Below are positions 34,429 to 43,387 of a DNA stretch of 64,000 bases, piece by piece (the stretch's first letter is position 1; each line of letters begins with the position of its first letter). The stretch is taken from NCBI RefSeq assembly GCF_018224615.1, contig NZ_JAGTUK010000003.1:544339-608338 (forward strand), written 5' to 3'. A program made the translations under genes and the position numbers. Origin of the DNA: Microbacterium paraoxydans (lineage in GTDB: Bacteria; Actinomycetota; Actinomycetes; Actinomycetales; Microbacteriaceae). Under the pieces are notes generated by a model. It ran no database searches and had not been told where the DNA came from. It saw only the letters and a program-made list of their open reading frames with translations.

Positions 34429-34755
34429 TCACTCGCCGTCGAGCGACAGCTCCTGCGGAAGCTCGAACTCCCGCCGTTGGAGCTCTTCGACGTTCACGTC
34501 CTTGAACGTGAGGACCCGCACGGCCTTGACGAAACGATCGGCGCGGTAGATGTCCCACACCCAGACATCGCTCATGGAGATCTCGAAATAGAAGTCGTGC
34601 TCGGTATCGCGGCGGACGACGTTGACCTCGTTGGCCAGGTAGAAGCGCCGCTCGGTCTCCACCACGTACTGGAACTGGGAGACGACATCGCGGTACTCAC
34701 GGAACAGCGCCAGCTCGAGCTCGCGGTCGTAGTCGTCGAAGGCTTCCTCATCCAT
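34429..34755 (-). CDS. DUF2469 domain-containing protein
   Basis: This is a 108-aa acidic protein conserved in Actinobacteria between rnhB and yraN. It has no catalytic motif or TM segment; conserved features include the N-terminal acidic stretch and DVWVWDIYR. Function unknown. A -10-like TAGGAT ends nine bases before the ATG, so its leader would be a few bases at most. Confidence 0.9.
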   Translation of the reverse strand: MDEEAFDDYDRELELALFREYRDVVSQFQYVVETERRFYLANEVNVVRRDTEHDFYFEISMSDVWVWDIYRADRFVKAVRVLTFKDVNVEELQRREFELPQELSLDGE

Positions 34756-34809
34756 GATGAATCCATCCTAGGGCGGCGAACCGCACCGAGCGGCATCCGG
34801 CTGCCGCAG

Positions 34810-35469
34810 TCAGAAGAGCGTCGGCGCGTCAGTGATGGCCCACGATGCGCGGTGGAACGGCGACAGGCCGAGGGAACGAATGGCATCGCGGTGCTCCGGG
34901 CTCGCATACCCCTTGTTCCTGTCCCACTGATACGCGCTGTGGTCCTCGTGCAGCTCCGCCATGTGGCCGTCGCGCGCCACCTTGGCGATGACCGAGGCGG
35001 CCGATACCGAGGCACAGTCACGATCAGCCTTGACGACCGGACGCACCCGCAGCGGGACGGGATGAACGCGCGACACGTAGTCGTGATTACCGTCGAGCAA
35101 CACCAGCGCGTCGTCGAGAGCGGCCCCCTGATCCACGACCGCCTGAACGGCTCGGGACGCCGCGAGCCCGAGAGCCCGCATGATGCCAACGTCGTCCACC
35201 TCTTGTGCCGTCGCCCATCCCACCGCGGATGCCTGTACCCAGGCCGCCGCGCGGGCGGCCACCTCGGGACGCCGCCGCTCGGTGACGAGCTTCGAGTCAC
35301 GCAACCCTTCGGGCACCCGACGTCGTGCGCCCTTCGCGTCCATGACGGCGGCGCCCACTGCCACGGGACCCGCGAGCGCACCACGGCCGACCTCGTCGAG
35401 CGCGATGATCAGATCGCACTCGCCGAGCAGCCGACGCTCGAGGGTCAGGCGCGGTGCGACGACGGTCAT
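34810..35469 (-). CDS. rnhB: Ribonuclease HII
   Basis: It cleaves RNA in RNA:DNA hybrids and removes misincorporated ribonucleotides. 219 aa from ATG 35469, which overlaps the lepB stop (ATGA). Catalytic carboxylates are visible in ALDEVGRGALAGP (Asp/Glu ~26-27) and LLDGNHDY (~124); SVSAASVIAKVARD follows. A longer in-frame reading crosses lepB and is rejected. Confidence 0.97.
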   Translation of the reverse strand: MTVVAPRLTLERRLLGECDLIIALDEVGRGALAGPVAVGAAVMDAKGARRRVPEGLRDSKLVTERRRPEVAARAAAWVQASAVGWATAQEVDDVGIMRALGLAASRAVQAVVDQGAALDDALVLLDGNHDYVSRVHPVPLRVRPVVKADRDCASVSAASVIAKVARDGHMAELHEDHSAYQWDRNKGYASPEHRDAIRSLGLSPFHRASWAITDAPTLF

Positions 35470-36191
35470 TGCGGCTCCGGGACCCCGTTGAAGATCTCGT
35501 GATGCCCGTCGATCGTGCCGAAGCGATCGAGCGGCCACGTCGTCAGGAAAGCCCGGCCGACGATGTTGCCGACCGGCACGAACCCACCGCTGGGAAGGTC
35601 CTGGTGAGCGCGGGCATCTCGCGAGCGGTCCCGATTGTCGCCCAAAAGCCACACCGAGTCCTCCGGTACGACCACGTCGAACGGCTCGTTGGACGCTGCC
35701 GTGTCTCCCTCCGGGAGGTTCAGGTAACTCAGTTCGTCGATGGGTGCACCATTGATGGTGATCTGCCCCAAAGCGTTGCAACACACCACGTGATCACCGG
35801 CGACACCAATCACACGCTTGACGAGATGATCCTGCGAGTCCGTCGCGGAGATCCCCACGAAGTTGAGCACCCAGTCCACGGCTTGAATCAGCGGCGGCTG
35901 CGCCGGAGTCTGCGGCTGCCCGTCGAGCCAGCCGCCTGGGTCCTTGAAGACGACGACGTCGCCGCGATCGTAACCGGTCCATCTCGGTGTCAGCTCATCC
36001 ACGAGGATCCGGTCGTTGATGAGCAGGGTGCGCTCCATGGAGGCCGATGGGATGTAGAAGGACCGAACGACGAAGGTCTTGATGACGAAGGACACGAGCG
36101 CCGCAATCACGATGATCACGAGAACATCGCGAAGGAAGATCAGGAACCCTCGGCGCCGTCTCGTCGGGCGTGCGGACGAAGAGTCAGTCAT
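35466..36191 (-). CDS. lepB: Signal peptidase I
   Basis: It removes signal peptides from secreted proteins at the outer face of the membrane. 241 aa: an Arg-rich N-terminus, one TM segment (~22-42), catalytic Ser51 in YIPSASM, catalytic Lys in VKRVIGVAGD (~122) and box E LGDNRDRSRDAR. ATG 36191 has GAAGG six bases upstream. It follows rplS, as in many Actinobacteria. Confidence 0.96.
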   Translation of the reverse strand: MTDSSSARPTRRRRGFLIFLRDVLVIIVIAALVSFVIKTFVVRSFYIPSASMERTLLINDRILVDELTPRWTGYDRGDVVVFKDPGGWLDGQPQTPAQPPLIQAVDWVLNFVGISATDSQDHLVKRVIGVAGDHVVCCNALGQITINGAPIDELSYLNLPEGDTAASNEPFDVVVPEDSVWLLGDNRDRSRDARAHQDLPSGGFVPVGNIVGRAFLTTWPLDRFGTIDGHHEIFNGVPEPQ

Positions 36192-36262
36192 CTGGTTCCT
36201 TCTCGAAAAGAGCACCGTGAGCGCACGGCAGTATCAAGGGTCGCACACCCCGCCCAGAACAA

Positions 36263-36293
36263 AGCACCCCGGGACATCGTGTCCCGGGGTGCT
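36263..36293 (-). terminator. Intrinsic terminator after rplS
   Basis: A perfect 14-bp stem (arms 36263-36276 and 36280-36293) has a 3-base loop. On the minus strand it is followed by TTTGTTCT. It lies 17 bp past the rplS stop, so lepB needs its own promoter or read-through. Confidence 0.8.
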
Positions 36294-36309
36294 ATGAAAA
36301 AGCTGCGAC

Positions 36310-36657
36310 TCAGTTGTCGCGCTTCTCCTTGATCTTCGCCTTCTTGCCACGCAGCTCGCGCAGGTAGTAGAGCTTCGCGCGACGCACGTCACCGCGAGTG
36401 ACGACCTCGATGTGGTCGATCACCGGGGAGTGCACCGGGAAGGTACGCTCCACGCCCACCTGGAAGCTGATCTTGCGGACCGTGAAGGTCTCACGGACGC
36501 TGTCGCCCTGGCGGCCGATGACGACACCCTGGAAGACCTGGATACGGGAACGGTTGCCCTCGGTGATGTTCACGTGCACCTTGACGGTGTCACCGGGGAA
36601 GAACTCGGGGATGTCGGAACGGAGCGAAGCCGCGTCGACGGCGTCGAGGATCTGCAT
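36310..36657 (-). CDS. rplS: 50S ribosomal protein L19
   Basis: It is 115 aa, full length. It has [14 protein letters not shown], the [10 protein letters not shown] segment and the basic C-terminal [18 protein letters not shown] 36657 was chosen by family alignment and GAGAG upstream. It has a ~125-base leader if the promoter at 36789-36818 is used. Confidence 0.98.
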   Translation of the reverse strand: MQILDAVDAASLRSDIPEFFPGDTVKVHVNITEGNRSRIQVFQGVVIGRQGDSVRETFTVRKISFQVGVERTFPVHSPVIDHIEVVTRGDVRRAKLYYLRELRGKKAKIKEKRDN

Positions 36658-36788
36658 GATCGTCTCTCTCTGCACTCGCCACAGGTCGGATGCATGAATT
36701 CGGAAGGAACAAGAACGGGTGTGTGCCGAACGGCGCTGACGCGTCCGCGGGCTCCCCTGTGGCAGAGCCGGTCACGGCACAAACATCT

Positions 36789-36818
36789 ATTCTGCCACGG
36801 ATGGCGAGGTGCGACCAA
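36789..36818 (-). promoter_or_regulatory. rplS promoter
   Basis: TTGGTC (36813-36818), an 18-bp spacer and CAGAAT (36789-36794) lie on the minus strand. The string GGCAGAATAGA around the -10 is also found upstream of rpsP, suggesting a shared class of ribosomal-protein promoter. Confidence 0.5.
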
Positions 36819-36827
36819 AACGGTCAG

Positions 36828-37316
36828 TCAGTCGCGTCGGTCGCTCTCCCGCACGACGATGATCTCATGGGGCTGCGCGCGCACCGTCGGCTCATCCGCT
36901 GACGGAATCGTGGACCAAGTGATGGTCTCGCGGATTCGGGCGCCGCTACCGCGCGCCTCGTTCCAGAGCTGCCAGAGTTGCAGCCACACCAGCGCGATAC
37001 CGACGACGATCGCCGCCGCGAGCAGCCAACCGAAGGCCCCGTCGATGAAGAAACCAACCGCGATGGTCAGACCGTGCCACAGCGCGAAACCGGCGACGTC
37101 CCACCAGGACAGCGCCCGCTCCACCCGCACGGAAGGGCGGGAACGCGTCAGGAGGGTCAACAGCAGCTGACCGATGAAGACGGAGGGCATGGCGATCAGC
37201 AGCACCCACAGGATGGCCCAGCCGCCCTGGAACACTCCCCAGCCGATCAACAGCCACAGCGGCAGCACGAAGGCAGACGGCAGCAGCCACCGGAAGAACG
37301 CCCGACGCACCCACAT
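36828..37316 (-). CDS. Four-TM membrane protein, function unknown
   Basis: 162 aa, rich in Trp and Leu. Predicted TM segments are near residues 9-29, 33-58, 74-93 and 96-116, with a polar C-terminal tail of ~45 residues. No family motif recognised. The ATG is preceded at six bases by TAGCAT. Divergent from map. Confidence 0.7.
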   Translation of the reverse strand: MWVRRAFFRWLLPSAFVLPLWLLIGWGVFQGGWAILWVLLIAMPSVFIGQLLLTLLTRSRPSVRVERALSWWDVAGFALWHGLTIAVGFFIDGAFGWLLAAAIVVGIALVWLQLWQLWNEARGSGARIRETITWSTIPSADEPTVRAQPHEIIVVRESDRRD

Positions 37317-37322
37317 GCTCCG

Positions 37323-37328
37323 ATGCTA
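37323..37328 (-). promoter_or_regulatory. -10 element for leaderless membrane-protein gene
   Basis: TAGCAT (minus strand) is followed by CGGAGC and the ATG at 37316. Confidence 0.45.
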
Positions 37329-37424
37329 CGTCGGTCGCGTGCCGGCGGTCACCGTGTTCGCTCTGAGCGCGCGGCTCCCGGCACGCGCTTCATCGGGGAG
37401 AATGGAAGAAACGAGAGGACACCC

Positions 37425-38207
37425 ATGATCGAACTGCGCACCCCTGCCGAGATCGATGAGATGCGAGCGGCAGGTCGGTTCGTCGCCGAGACCCTGGCGA
37501 CCCTGCGCGACGAGACCACCGTGGGGACGAACCTCCTGGCGATCGATCGTCGTGCCCACGGCATGATCCGCCGGGCCGGCGCCGAGTCCTGCTACATCGA
37601 CTACCACCCCTCGTTCGGGGCGAGCCCGTTCGGCAAGGTCATCTGCACCTCGGTGAACGACGCGGTCCTGCACGGACTCCCGCACGACTACGCGCTGCGC
37701 GACGGTGATCTGGTGACGCTCGACTTCGCGGTCTCCGTCGACGGATGGGTCGCCGATTCCGCGGTGTCGTTCATCGTCGGCACACCGCGCGACGAGGACC
37801 TGCGACTGATCGACACCACCGAGCGTGCTCTCACCGCGGCGATCGACAGCGCCGTCGTCGGCAACCGTATCGGCGACATCTCGGCCTCGATCGCCGACGT
37901 GGCGCACGGCGAGGGCTACTCCATCAACCTGGACTTCGGTGGACACGGCGTCGGTCGCACCATGCACGGCGACCCGCATGTCGCCAACGACGGCCGCGCC
38001 GGCCGTGGCTTCCCGCTGCGCGCCGGCCTCGTCCTCGCACTCGAGCCGTGGTTCCTCGCGACGACCGACGAGCTGATCACCGACCCCGACGGGTGGACTC
38101 TCCGCAGCGCCGACGGCTCGCGCGGTGCCCATTCGGAGCACACTGTCGCGATCACCGAGGACGGCCCCATCATCCTCACCGACCGCTCGTTCCTCGGAGT
38201 CGACTGA
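37425..38207 (+). CDS. map: Type I methionine aminopeptidase
   Basis: It removes the initiator Met from nascent proteins. 260 aa. The five metal ligands are recognisable: Asp in LDFAVSVDGW and in WVADSAVSF, His in FGGHGVGRTMH, and Glu in LALEPWF and AHSEHTVAIT. ATG 37425 with GAGAGGA upstream. It lacks the N-terminal zinc-finger extension. The second dimetal position should be checked because the substrate-pocket segment reads HPSFGASPFGKV rather than a standard form. Confidence 0.94.
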   Translation: MIELRTPAEIDEMRAAGRFVAETLATLRDETTVGTNLLAIDRRAHGMIRRAGAESCYIDYHPSFGASPFGKVICTSVNDAVLHGLPHDYALRDGDLVTLDFAVSVDGWVADSAVSFIVGTPRDEDLRLIDTTERALTAAIDSAVVGNRIGDISASIADVAHGEGYSINLDFGGHGVGRTMHGDPHVANDGRAGRGFPLRAGLVLALEPWFLATTDELITDPDGWTLRSADGSRGAHSEHTVAITEDGPIILTDRSFLGVD

Positions 38208-38227
38208 CCCCGCGAGGCGCAGCCGCT

Positions 38228-38962
38228 TCAAATGCGGCGGTAGCGGAACACGTCCGTGAGGTGCGGCAGTTCGAAGGCGGGGCGTCCCCTCGTCTGGGGA
38301 TCGTGGTCGAGCACGCGCTCCAGCGCCGCGGTCATCTCCTCGCAGCCGTCCTCGTCGGCCACGAGGAAGCTGCTGACGGTGCCCCACCGGCGGAGATAGT
38401 GCGCGCGAGTGATGCGTTCGGTCCAGCGGACCTCCTCGTGCACCTCCAGCACGAACCCGGGGAGCTCGACGGCCGTGGCGGTAGTCGCATCGTGGTCCTG
38501 CACCGCGGGGTGCGCGACCCGATGACAGGCGAGATCCCACGCGCACGCGGGATCGGCGCGGTTCCAGAGCAGCCCGAGCCCGCCACCCGGCACGAGCACT
38601 CTGGCGATCTCCGCGGCGGCCGCGTCGCGGTCGAACCAGTGGAAGGCCTGCGCCACACTCACGACGTCGACCGTTCCATCGCGAAGAGGAATGGCCTCCG
38701 CGTTACCGGGCTGTGCTTCCACATCCGGCAGCCGTGCCGCGAGGACGTCGAGCATCGCGAGGGACGGCTCCACGGCGATGACTCGCCGCGCTCGATCGCG
38801 CAGGAGCGACGTGAACTTGCCGGTACCGGCACCCAGATCGAGGGCCGTATCGACCCGTGAGGGAACGATGATCTGGACCGCACGCTCCGGGAAGCCCGGA
38901 CGATACCGGTCGTACTCCTCGCCGATGCTCTCGAAGGATCGAGCCAGCTCTTCGCGCGCCAT
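38228..38962 (-). CDS. Class I SAM-dependent methyltransferase
   Basis: It is 244 aa. Motif I is ALDLGAGTGKFTSLL (~39-53), the acidic residue after beta-2 is in VIAVEPS, and motif IV-like VVSVAQAFHWFD is near 102. It resembles ubiE/Methyltransf_11 type small-molecule methyltransferases; substrate unknown. TAGCGT ends six bases before the ATG. Converges on map across 20 bp. Confidence 0.85.
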   Translation of the reverse strand: MAREELARSFESIGEEYDRYRPGFPERAVQIIVPSRVDTALDLGAGTGKFTSLLRDRARRVIAVEPSLAMLDVLAARLPDVEAQPGNAEAIPLRDGTVDVVSVAQAFHWFDRDAAAAEIARVLVPGGGLGLLWNRADPACAWDLACHRVAHPAVQDHDATTATAVELPGFVLEVHEEVRWTERITRAHYLRRWGTVSSFLVADEDGCEEMTAALERVLDHDPQTRGRPAFELPHLTDVFRYRRI

Positions 38963-38968
38963 ACTCCG

Positions 38969-38974
38969 ACGCTA
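38969..38974 (-). promoter_or_regulatory. -10 element for leaderless methyltransferase gene
   Basis: TAGCGT (minus strand) is followed by CGGAGT and the ATG at 38962. Confidence 0.45.
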
Positions 38975-39001
38975 ACAGCCGCGACGCGGCGAACCGCCCG
39001 C

Positions 39002-39709
39002 TCAGGCTCCGGCGTCGTCGTCCGGGAGAAGGTCCGGCCGCCGACGGCGCGTGCGCTCGAGCTGCTGCTCGCGGCGCCAGCGCGCGATCGCTCCGTGGTT
39101 GCCGCTGAGGAGCACGTCCGGAACGGCGCGATCACGCCACACCGACGGCTTGGTGTAGGACGGGTACTCGAGCAGACCATCCTCGTGCGACTCCTCCACG
39201 AGACTCTCGGGGTTGCCGACAACGCCGGGGATCAGCCGCCCGATCGCCTCGATCATGGCCATCGTGGCCACCTCGCCCCCGTTGAGCACGTAGTCGCCCA
39301 GACTCAGGAGCCGCACGTCGCCGAGTGCCGACGCATACTCGAACACCCGCTCGTCGATCCCCTCATACCGTCCGCAGCCGAACACGAGGTGCTCCGCGGT
39401 CGAGAGCTCCCGAGCCGTCGCCTGCGTGAACACCTGCCCAGCAGGAGACGGGAACACGATCGTCGGTCGCACACCGCCGCGCGGTGACGCGAGCTCATCC
39501 AGGGCGAGGCCCCACGGTTCGGGCTTCATGACCATGCCCGCTCCCCCGCCGTAGGGGGTGTCGTCGACCGTGCGGTGACGATCATGGGTCCAGTCACGGA
39601 GGTCGTGCACGCGCAGGTCGAGCAAACCGGTGTGCTGCGCCTTACCGAGCAGGGAGAGCGTCAGTCCGTCGAAGTACGACGGGAAGATGGAGACGACGTC
39701 GATGCGCAC
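39002..39709 (-). CDS. trmD: tRNA (guanine-N1)-methyltransferase
   Basis: TrmD makes m1G37 in tRNAs and prevents +1 frameshifts. It is 235 aa of the SPOUT family, with the trefoil-knot SAM site in [12 protein letters not shown] and [12 protein letters not shown]. It is last gene of the rpsP-khpA-rimM-trmD unit, 12 bp after rimM. Confidence 0.98.
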   Translation of the reverse strand: MRIDVVSIFPSYFDGLTLSLLGKAQHTGLLDLRVHDLRDWTHDRHRTVDDTPYGGGAGMVMKPEPWGLALDELASPRGGVRPTIVFPSPAGQVFTQATARELSTAEHLVFGCGRYEGIDERVFEYASALGDVRLLSLGDYVLNGGEVATMAMIEAIGRLIPGVVGNPESLVEESHEDGLLEYPSYTKPSVWRDRAVPDVLLSGNHGAIARWRREQQLERTRRRRPDLLPDDDAGA

Positions 39710-39721
39710 GGGGGCACCGTA

Positions 39722-40330
39722 TCAGTGCTGCTCGGAGGCGTCGTCCGTCTCCGTCGGACCCTGCGCGTCGACCTCCGACGGCTCCGGGAGCTCCTCGAAG
39801 AGACCTGCAGGCGGCGTCACGATGACGCGCCCCGCGGCGACATCGACCGTCGGAACGATCGCCTCGACGAACGGGACCATGATCTCCTGCTCGCCCGACT
39901 TCACGATCAGGAGGTCTTGCGCAGGAAAATGATCGACACGAACGACACGGCCGACGACGACGTCATCGCGCACGACATCGAGGCCGACCAACTGGTGATC
40001 GAACCAGGCGTTCTCTTCGACCTCGTCATCGTCCTGGTCGATCCACAGGATGGCGCGCACGAGGCTCTCCGCCGCTGTGCGGTCATCGACATCCTCGAAG
40101 AAGACCACGGAGTTGCCGTTCATCACCCGGTACTCGCGAACGGTGATGTCCTTGCCGTGCCACGGGGATGCCTCAGGCACCTGCAACGTGAACACTGCCC
40201 CGGGCGTGAAGCGGCCCTCGGGGTTGTCGGTGTACAGCTCCAGCTTCAGGGCACCCTTCAGCCCATGCGCCTTGACGAGTCGTCCGACGCGGAGCTGGTT
40301 CCTGCCCTGGCTGCGGTCCTTCGCCACCAC
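39722..40330 (-). CDS. rimM: Ribosome maturation factor RimM
   Basis: RimM binds S19 and assists 30S head assembly. An N-terminal RimM beta-barrel (QLRVGRLVKAHGLKGALKLE) and a C-terminal PRC barrel (~105-180) are followed by a short acidic tail. About 202 aa from GTG 40330. GTG 40327 or ATG 40348 are possible starts; 40330 was chosen because family proteins begin close to this point and the codon sits directly after the khpA stop. Confidence 0.94.
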   Translation of the reverse strand: MVAKDRSQGRNQLRVGRLVKAHGLKGALKLELYTDNPEGRFTPGAVFTLQVPEASPWHGKDITVREYRVMNGNSVVFFEDVDDRTAAESLVRAILWIDQDDDEVEENAWFDHQLVGLDVVRDDVVVGRVVRVDHFPAQDLLIVKSGEQEIMVPFVEAIVPTVDVAAGRVIVTPPAGLFEELPEPSEVDAQGPTETDDASEQH

Positions 40331-40331
40331 G

Positions 40332-40562
40332 TCAGTCGTCCGCGACATCGACACGAACGCGACGCCCATCCGCAAGAGCGCTGACGAGGGTGCGAAGAGC
40401 CTTGGCCGTGCGGCCGCCGCGCCCGATCACGCGTCCACGGTCGTCGGGGTGCACGCGCACCTCGAGGAGATCGCCTCTCGGCGAGGTGGATTCGGTGATG
40501 CGCACATCCTCCGGGTGATCGACGATCCCCTTGACGATGTGCTCGAGCGCGGCGGCAAGCAC
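40332..40562 (-). CDS. khpA: KH-domain RNA-binding protein KhpA
   Basis: 76 aa, a single KH domain with the GRGGRTAKALRTL loop (GxxG). KhpA partners with KhpB/Jag in RNA binding in other bacteria. Lies 6 bp after rpsP and directly before rimM. Confidence 0.95.
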   Translation of the reverse strand: MLAAALEHIVKGIVDHPEDVRITESTSPRGDLLEVRVHPDDRGRVIGRGGRTAKALRTLVSALADGRRVRVDVADD

Positions 40563-40568
40563 GACGAA

Positions 40569-41003
40569 TTACTCGGCGTCGGCGGCGGGAGCCTCAGCGG
40601 CCTCCGCGTCGGCGTCGGCAGCGGGAGCCTCCTCAGCGGGAGCCTCCTTCTTCTCTGCCTTCGGCTTGATGACCGACTTCTTCGAGGCGTCGGCCTCGAA
40701 CGCGGTCTTCTCCTCGGCGACCTTGAGGGTGGACTTCGCGTCCTTGTCGCCCTTGAAGATGCCCCAGTCGCCCGTGATCTTGAGGATGGCGGTGACCTGC
40801 TCGGTCGGCTGGGCGCCGACGGAGAGCCAGTACTGCGCACGCTCGGAGTTCACCTCGATGAACGAAGGCTCCTCGGTGGGGTGGTACTTGCCGATCTCCT
40901 CGATCACGCGGCCGTCGCGCTTGGTGCGCGAGTCGGCGACGACGATGCGGTAGTAAGGCGCGCGGATCTTGCCCAGGCGCTTGAGACGAATCTTGACAGC
41001 CAC
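40569..41003 (-). CDS. rpsP: 30S ribosomal protein S16
   Basis: 144 aa from GTG 41003, supported by GGAGAATC directly upstream. The core S16 domain (residues 1-85) begins [24 protein letters not shown] ~55-residue Ala/Glu/Lys-rich low-complexity tail follows, as in other high-GC Actinobacteria. First gene of the rpsP-khpA-rimM-trmD unit. Confidence 0.97.
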   Translation of the reverse strand: MAVKIRLKRLGKIRAPYYRIVVADSRTKRDGRVIEEIGKYHPTEEPSFIEVNSERAQYWLSVGAQPTEQVTAILKITGDWGIFKGDKDAKSTLKVAEEKTAFEADASKKSVIKPKAEKKEAPAEEAPAADADAEAAEAPAADAE

Positions 41004-41096
41004 GATTCTCCTGAATGGTGTGGAAGGAAACGAACTGATCGCCTGGAGAGTGGGGTGCACACCCGGCGGAAGCTCAATAGGGAGGACGAATGCTGG

Positions 41097-41129
41097 ATAG
41101 AGGGTCGAGCACCTCGTCCGACCCTCTAT
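41097..41129. repeat. 11-bp inverted repeat at rpsP promoter
   Basis: ATAGAGGGTCG (41097-41107) and CGACCCTCTAT (41119-41129) are perfect inverted copies with an 11-bp spacer. The right arm touches the -10-like CAGAAT of rpsP (minus strand, 41128-41133) and covers the expected start of transcription. It could be an operator, or an RNA hairpin at the very 5' end of the mRNA. Confidence 0.6.
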
Positions 41130-41133
41130 TCTG
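41128..41133 (-). promoter_or_regulatory. rpsP promoter -10 element
   Basis: CAGAAT on the minus strand, inside GGCAGAATAGA, is identical to the rplS promoter. The -35 is poor (TTTCGC about 18-19 bp upstream). It predicts a leader of ~118 bases. Confidence 0.4.
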
Positions 41134-41198
41134 CCAGATGCATCGGTCTCACGCGAAACGCGGCGACACGGCGTGGCCGCACCGGGATGGTGCCGTGT

Positions 41199-41204
41199 CA
41201 GACT
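41199..41204 (+). promoter_or_regulatory. -10 element for leaderless GCS2 ligase gene
   Basis: CAGACT is followed by GTCGTC and the GTG at 41211. Confidence 0.45.
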
Positions 41205-41210
41205 GTCGTC

Positions 41211-42362
41211 GTGCAGCTCGACTTCGCCGCTTCGGCCCGCTCCACCGTCGGTCTCGAATGGGAGATCATGCTCGCCGACCCTGCAAGCGGTGACCTCGTC
41301 GGCCGCGCACCCGAACTCCTCGCCGCGCTCGAAGCGGAGAGCGAAGACGAGCGCCACACCGTGACCGGCGAGCTTCTGACGAACACGATCGAGGTCACGA
41401 GCGGCATCGGCGACTCGGTCGCGCACGCGGTGGACGACATCGCCAACGCCATCTCCGCGGTCCGCACGGCGACAGATCCCGCGGGGATCGAGCTCCTCTC
41501 GGCCGGCAGCCATCCTTTCGCGCAGTGGTTCGATCAGCAGGTGACCGACAAGACCCGCTACCACACGCTCATCGAGCGCACGCAGTGGTGGGGGCGCAAC
41601 ATGATGATCTGGGGCATACACGTGCACGTCGGCGTGGAGGATCAGCGCAAGGTGTTCCCGATCATCAACGCCCTGTCCGCCTACCTCCCCCACCTGCAGG
41701 CCCTGTCGGCCTCGAGTCCGTTCTGGGCCGGCGAGAGAACGGGCTACGCCTCCAACCGCGCCCTGGTGTTCCAGCAGCTGCCCACCGCAGGGCTCCCCTG
41801 GCCGCTGCGCGACTGGAGTCAGTTCGAGCGCTACCTCGACGACATGGTCCGCACGGGTGTCATGGCCGACGCGACCGAGGTGCGGTGGGACATCCGTCCC
41901 GCGCCCCGCTGGGGCACGATCGAGGTTCGCGCCTGCGACGGTCTCTCCACGCTCTCGGAGATGGCCGCCGTGGCAGCTCTCGTCCAGGTGCTGGTGGAGC
42001 ACTTCTCGCGGCTGCTCGACGAGGGCGCAGCGCTCCCCGAGCTTCCCGCCTGGTACCACCGCGAGAACAAATGGCGCGCCGCGCGCTACGGTCTCGACGC
42101 CCGCGTGATCGTCGACGCGATCGGCACGCAGCGCCTCGTGGGCGATCACCTCTCCGAGAAGATCGAGGAGCTCGCGCCGGTCGCGGTGGAACTCGGCTGC
42201 GGGAGGGAGTTCGCGAGCATCACGGGCATCCTCGACGGCGGTGCGAGCTATGCGCGTCAGCTCGCCGTGGCCGATGCCACGGGCGGCGACCTCAGCGCGG
42301 TCGTGCAGCACCTCATCCGCGAGTTCCGCTCGGGGCCGCAGTCGTCGATAGACGGCGAGTGA
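41211..42362 (+). CDS. Carboxylate-amine ligase, glutamate--cysteine ligase 2 family (YbdK-like)
   Basis: It is 383 aa with the GCS2 fold: [13 protein letters not shown] at residues 10-22, [13 protein letters not shown] near 143, and [15 protein letters not shown] near 180. E. coli YbdK has only weak glutamate-cysteine ligase activity. Actinobacteria use mycothiol, so a role in glutathione synthesis should not be assumed. GTG 41211 was chosen by alignment and by CAGACT six bases upstream. Confidence 0.9.
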   Translation: MQLDFAASARSTVGLEWEIMLADPASGDLVGRAPELLAALEAESEDERHTVTGELLTNTIEVTSGIGDSVAHAVDDIANAISAVRTATDPAGIELLSAGSHPFAQWFDQQVTDKTRYHTLIERTQWWGRNMMIWGIHVHVGVEDQRKVFPIINALSAYLPHLQALSASSPFWAGERTGYASNRALVFQQLPTAGLPWPLRDWSQFERYLDDMVRTGVMADATEVRWDIRPAPRWGTIEVRACDGLSTLSEMAAVAALVQVLVEHFSRLLDEGAALPELPAWYHRENKWRAARYGLDARVIVDAIGTQRLVGDHLSEKIEELAPVAVELGCGREFASITGILDGGASYARQLAVADATGGDLSAVVQHLIREFRSGPQSSIDGE

Positions 42363-42377
42363 CAGGGACGAGCCGGA

Positions 42378-43349
42378 TCAGTCTTCCACCAGTCGGCGGG
42401 CGAGTCCCTCGTCGAGCACCACGTCGGTGATGAGGTCCGCCGCGATGGCCGCGCGGAGGCTCGCCAGCTTCGGCACCCCCGACACGACGCACACACGGCG
42501 CGGCACCCGGCGCAGCCGGTCGAGTCCCGGACCGGTCGCCCTCGCGTTGACCCGGATGTCTCGCCACGAGCCGTCCGCGCGGAAGAACACCGTCGCAACA
42601 TCGCCGATCGCGTGGTCTTCGCGCAGGCTCCGGTAGTCCTCCCTGCCCAGGTACCCGCCGACGTAGACGCGACTGGGAACCTCGGCGGCGGGTGAGCCGA
42701 GACTGAACACCGCGATGTCCATCTTGGCCTGCAGGTCGAGGACCCTTCGCGTGCTGCGCTCCCGCCACATCGCCTCGCGCGTGGCCGGGTCGTCGAAGAA
42801 GGCCGGAACGGGGAACTGCTGCACCTGCGCCCCGAACGCGCTGCCGAAGCGCTGCAGGATGTCACTCGAGTACTCCACGCCACTGGTCTGCGTGTTGCCG
42901 GCGCCGTTGAGCTGCACGAACGTCGTGTTGTGCGTCTCCTTCTGCGTGAGACCTCGGCTCACCGCACTGATGGTCGAACCCCACGCGACGCCCACGATCA
43001 TGTTCGAGTCGACGAACTGGGACAGGAGTCGCCCGGCGGTCAATGCCACGCGTTCCAACCGCTCGACCTCGCTCACGATCTCCGCCATCGGAACCACGTG
43101 CGCGACGACACGATGGCGGTCGCGGATCCGCTGCTCCAGCATGCCGAGGCGCTCGAGCGGGGAGTTGATGCGGATGTCCACCAGCCCGCTCTCCCTGGCG
43201 AAGCTGAGCAGCCGAGACACCGAGGATCGGGAGGTGCCCAGCTCCTTCGCGATGACCTCCATGGTCTTGTCCTGCATGTAGTAGAGCTGCGCGGCGGTGA
43301 GCGCCGCGATCAGCTTGTCGTCGCGGGATTGCGCGCCGGAACCTGCCAT
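42378..43349 (-). CDS. SorC/DeoR-type sugar-binding transcriptional regulator
   Basis: 323 aa. An N-terminal helix-turn-helix (~25-50; MEVIAKELGTSRSSVSRLL) is followed by a SorC sugar-phosphate-binding domain (~60-320; the region includes VGVAWGSTISAV). Good RBS GGAGG upstream. Divergent from glpD-glpF-glpK with a perfect palindrome in the 103-bp gap, so it is probably the local regulator of glycerol metabolism; the effector may be glycerol-3-P or a related sugar phosphate (inference). Confidence 0.9.
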   Translation of the reverse strand: MAGSGAQSRDDKLIAALTAAQLYYMQDKTMEVIAKELGTSRSSVSRLLSFARESGLVDIRINSPLERLGMLEQRIRDRHRVVAHVVPMAEIVSEVERLERVALTAGRLLSQFVDSNMIVGVAWGSTISAVSRGLTQKETHNTTFVQLNGAGNTQTSGVEYSSDILQRFGSAFGAQVQQFPVPAFFDDPATREAMWRERSTRRVLDLQAKMDIAVFSLGSPAAEVPSRVYVGGYLGREDYRSLREDHAIGDVATVFFRADGSWRDIRVNARATGPGLDRLRRVPRRVCVVSGVPKLASLRAAIAADLITDVVLDEGLARRLVED

Positions 43350-43373
43350 GACATCCTCCTGTCCCTCGATCCT

Positions 43374-43387
43374 TGCACATATGTGCA
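43374..43387. promoter_or_regulatory. Palindromic operator between SorC regulator and glpD
   Basis: TGCACATATGTGCA is a perfect 14-bp palindrome lying 25 bp before the regulator start and 66 bp before glpD. It is a natural binding site for the adjacent regulator and could control both directions. Confidence 0.6.
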
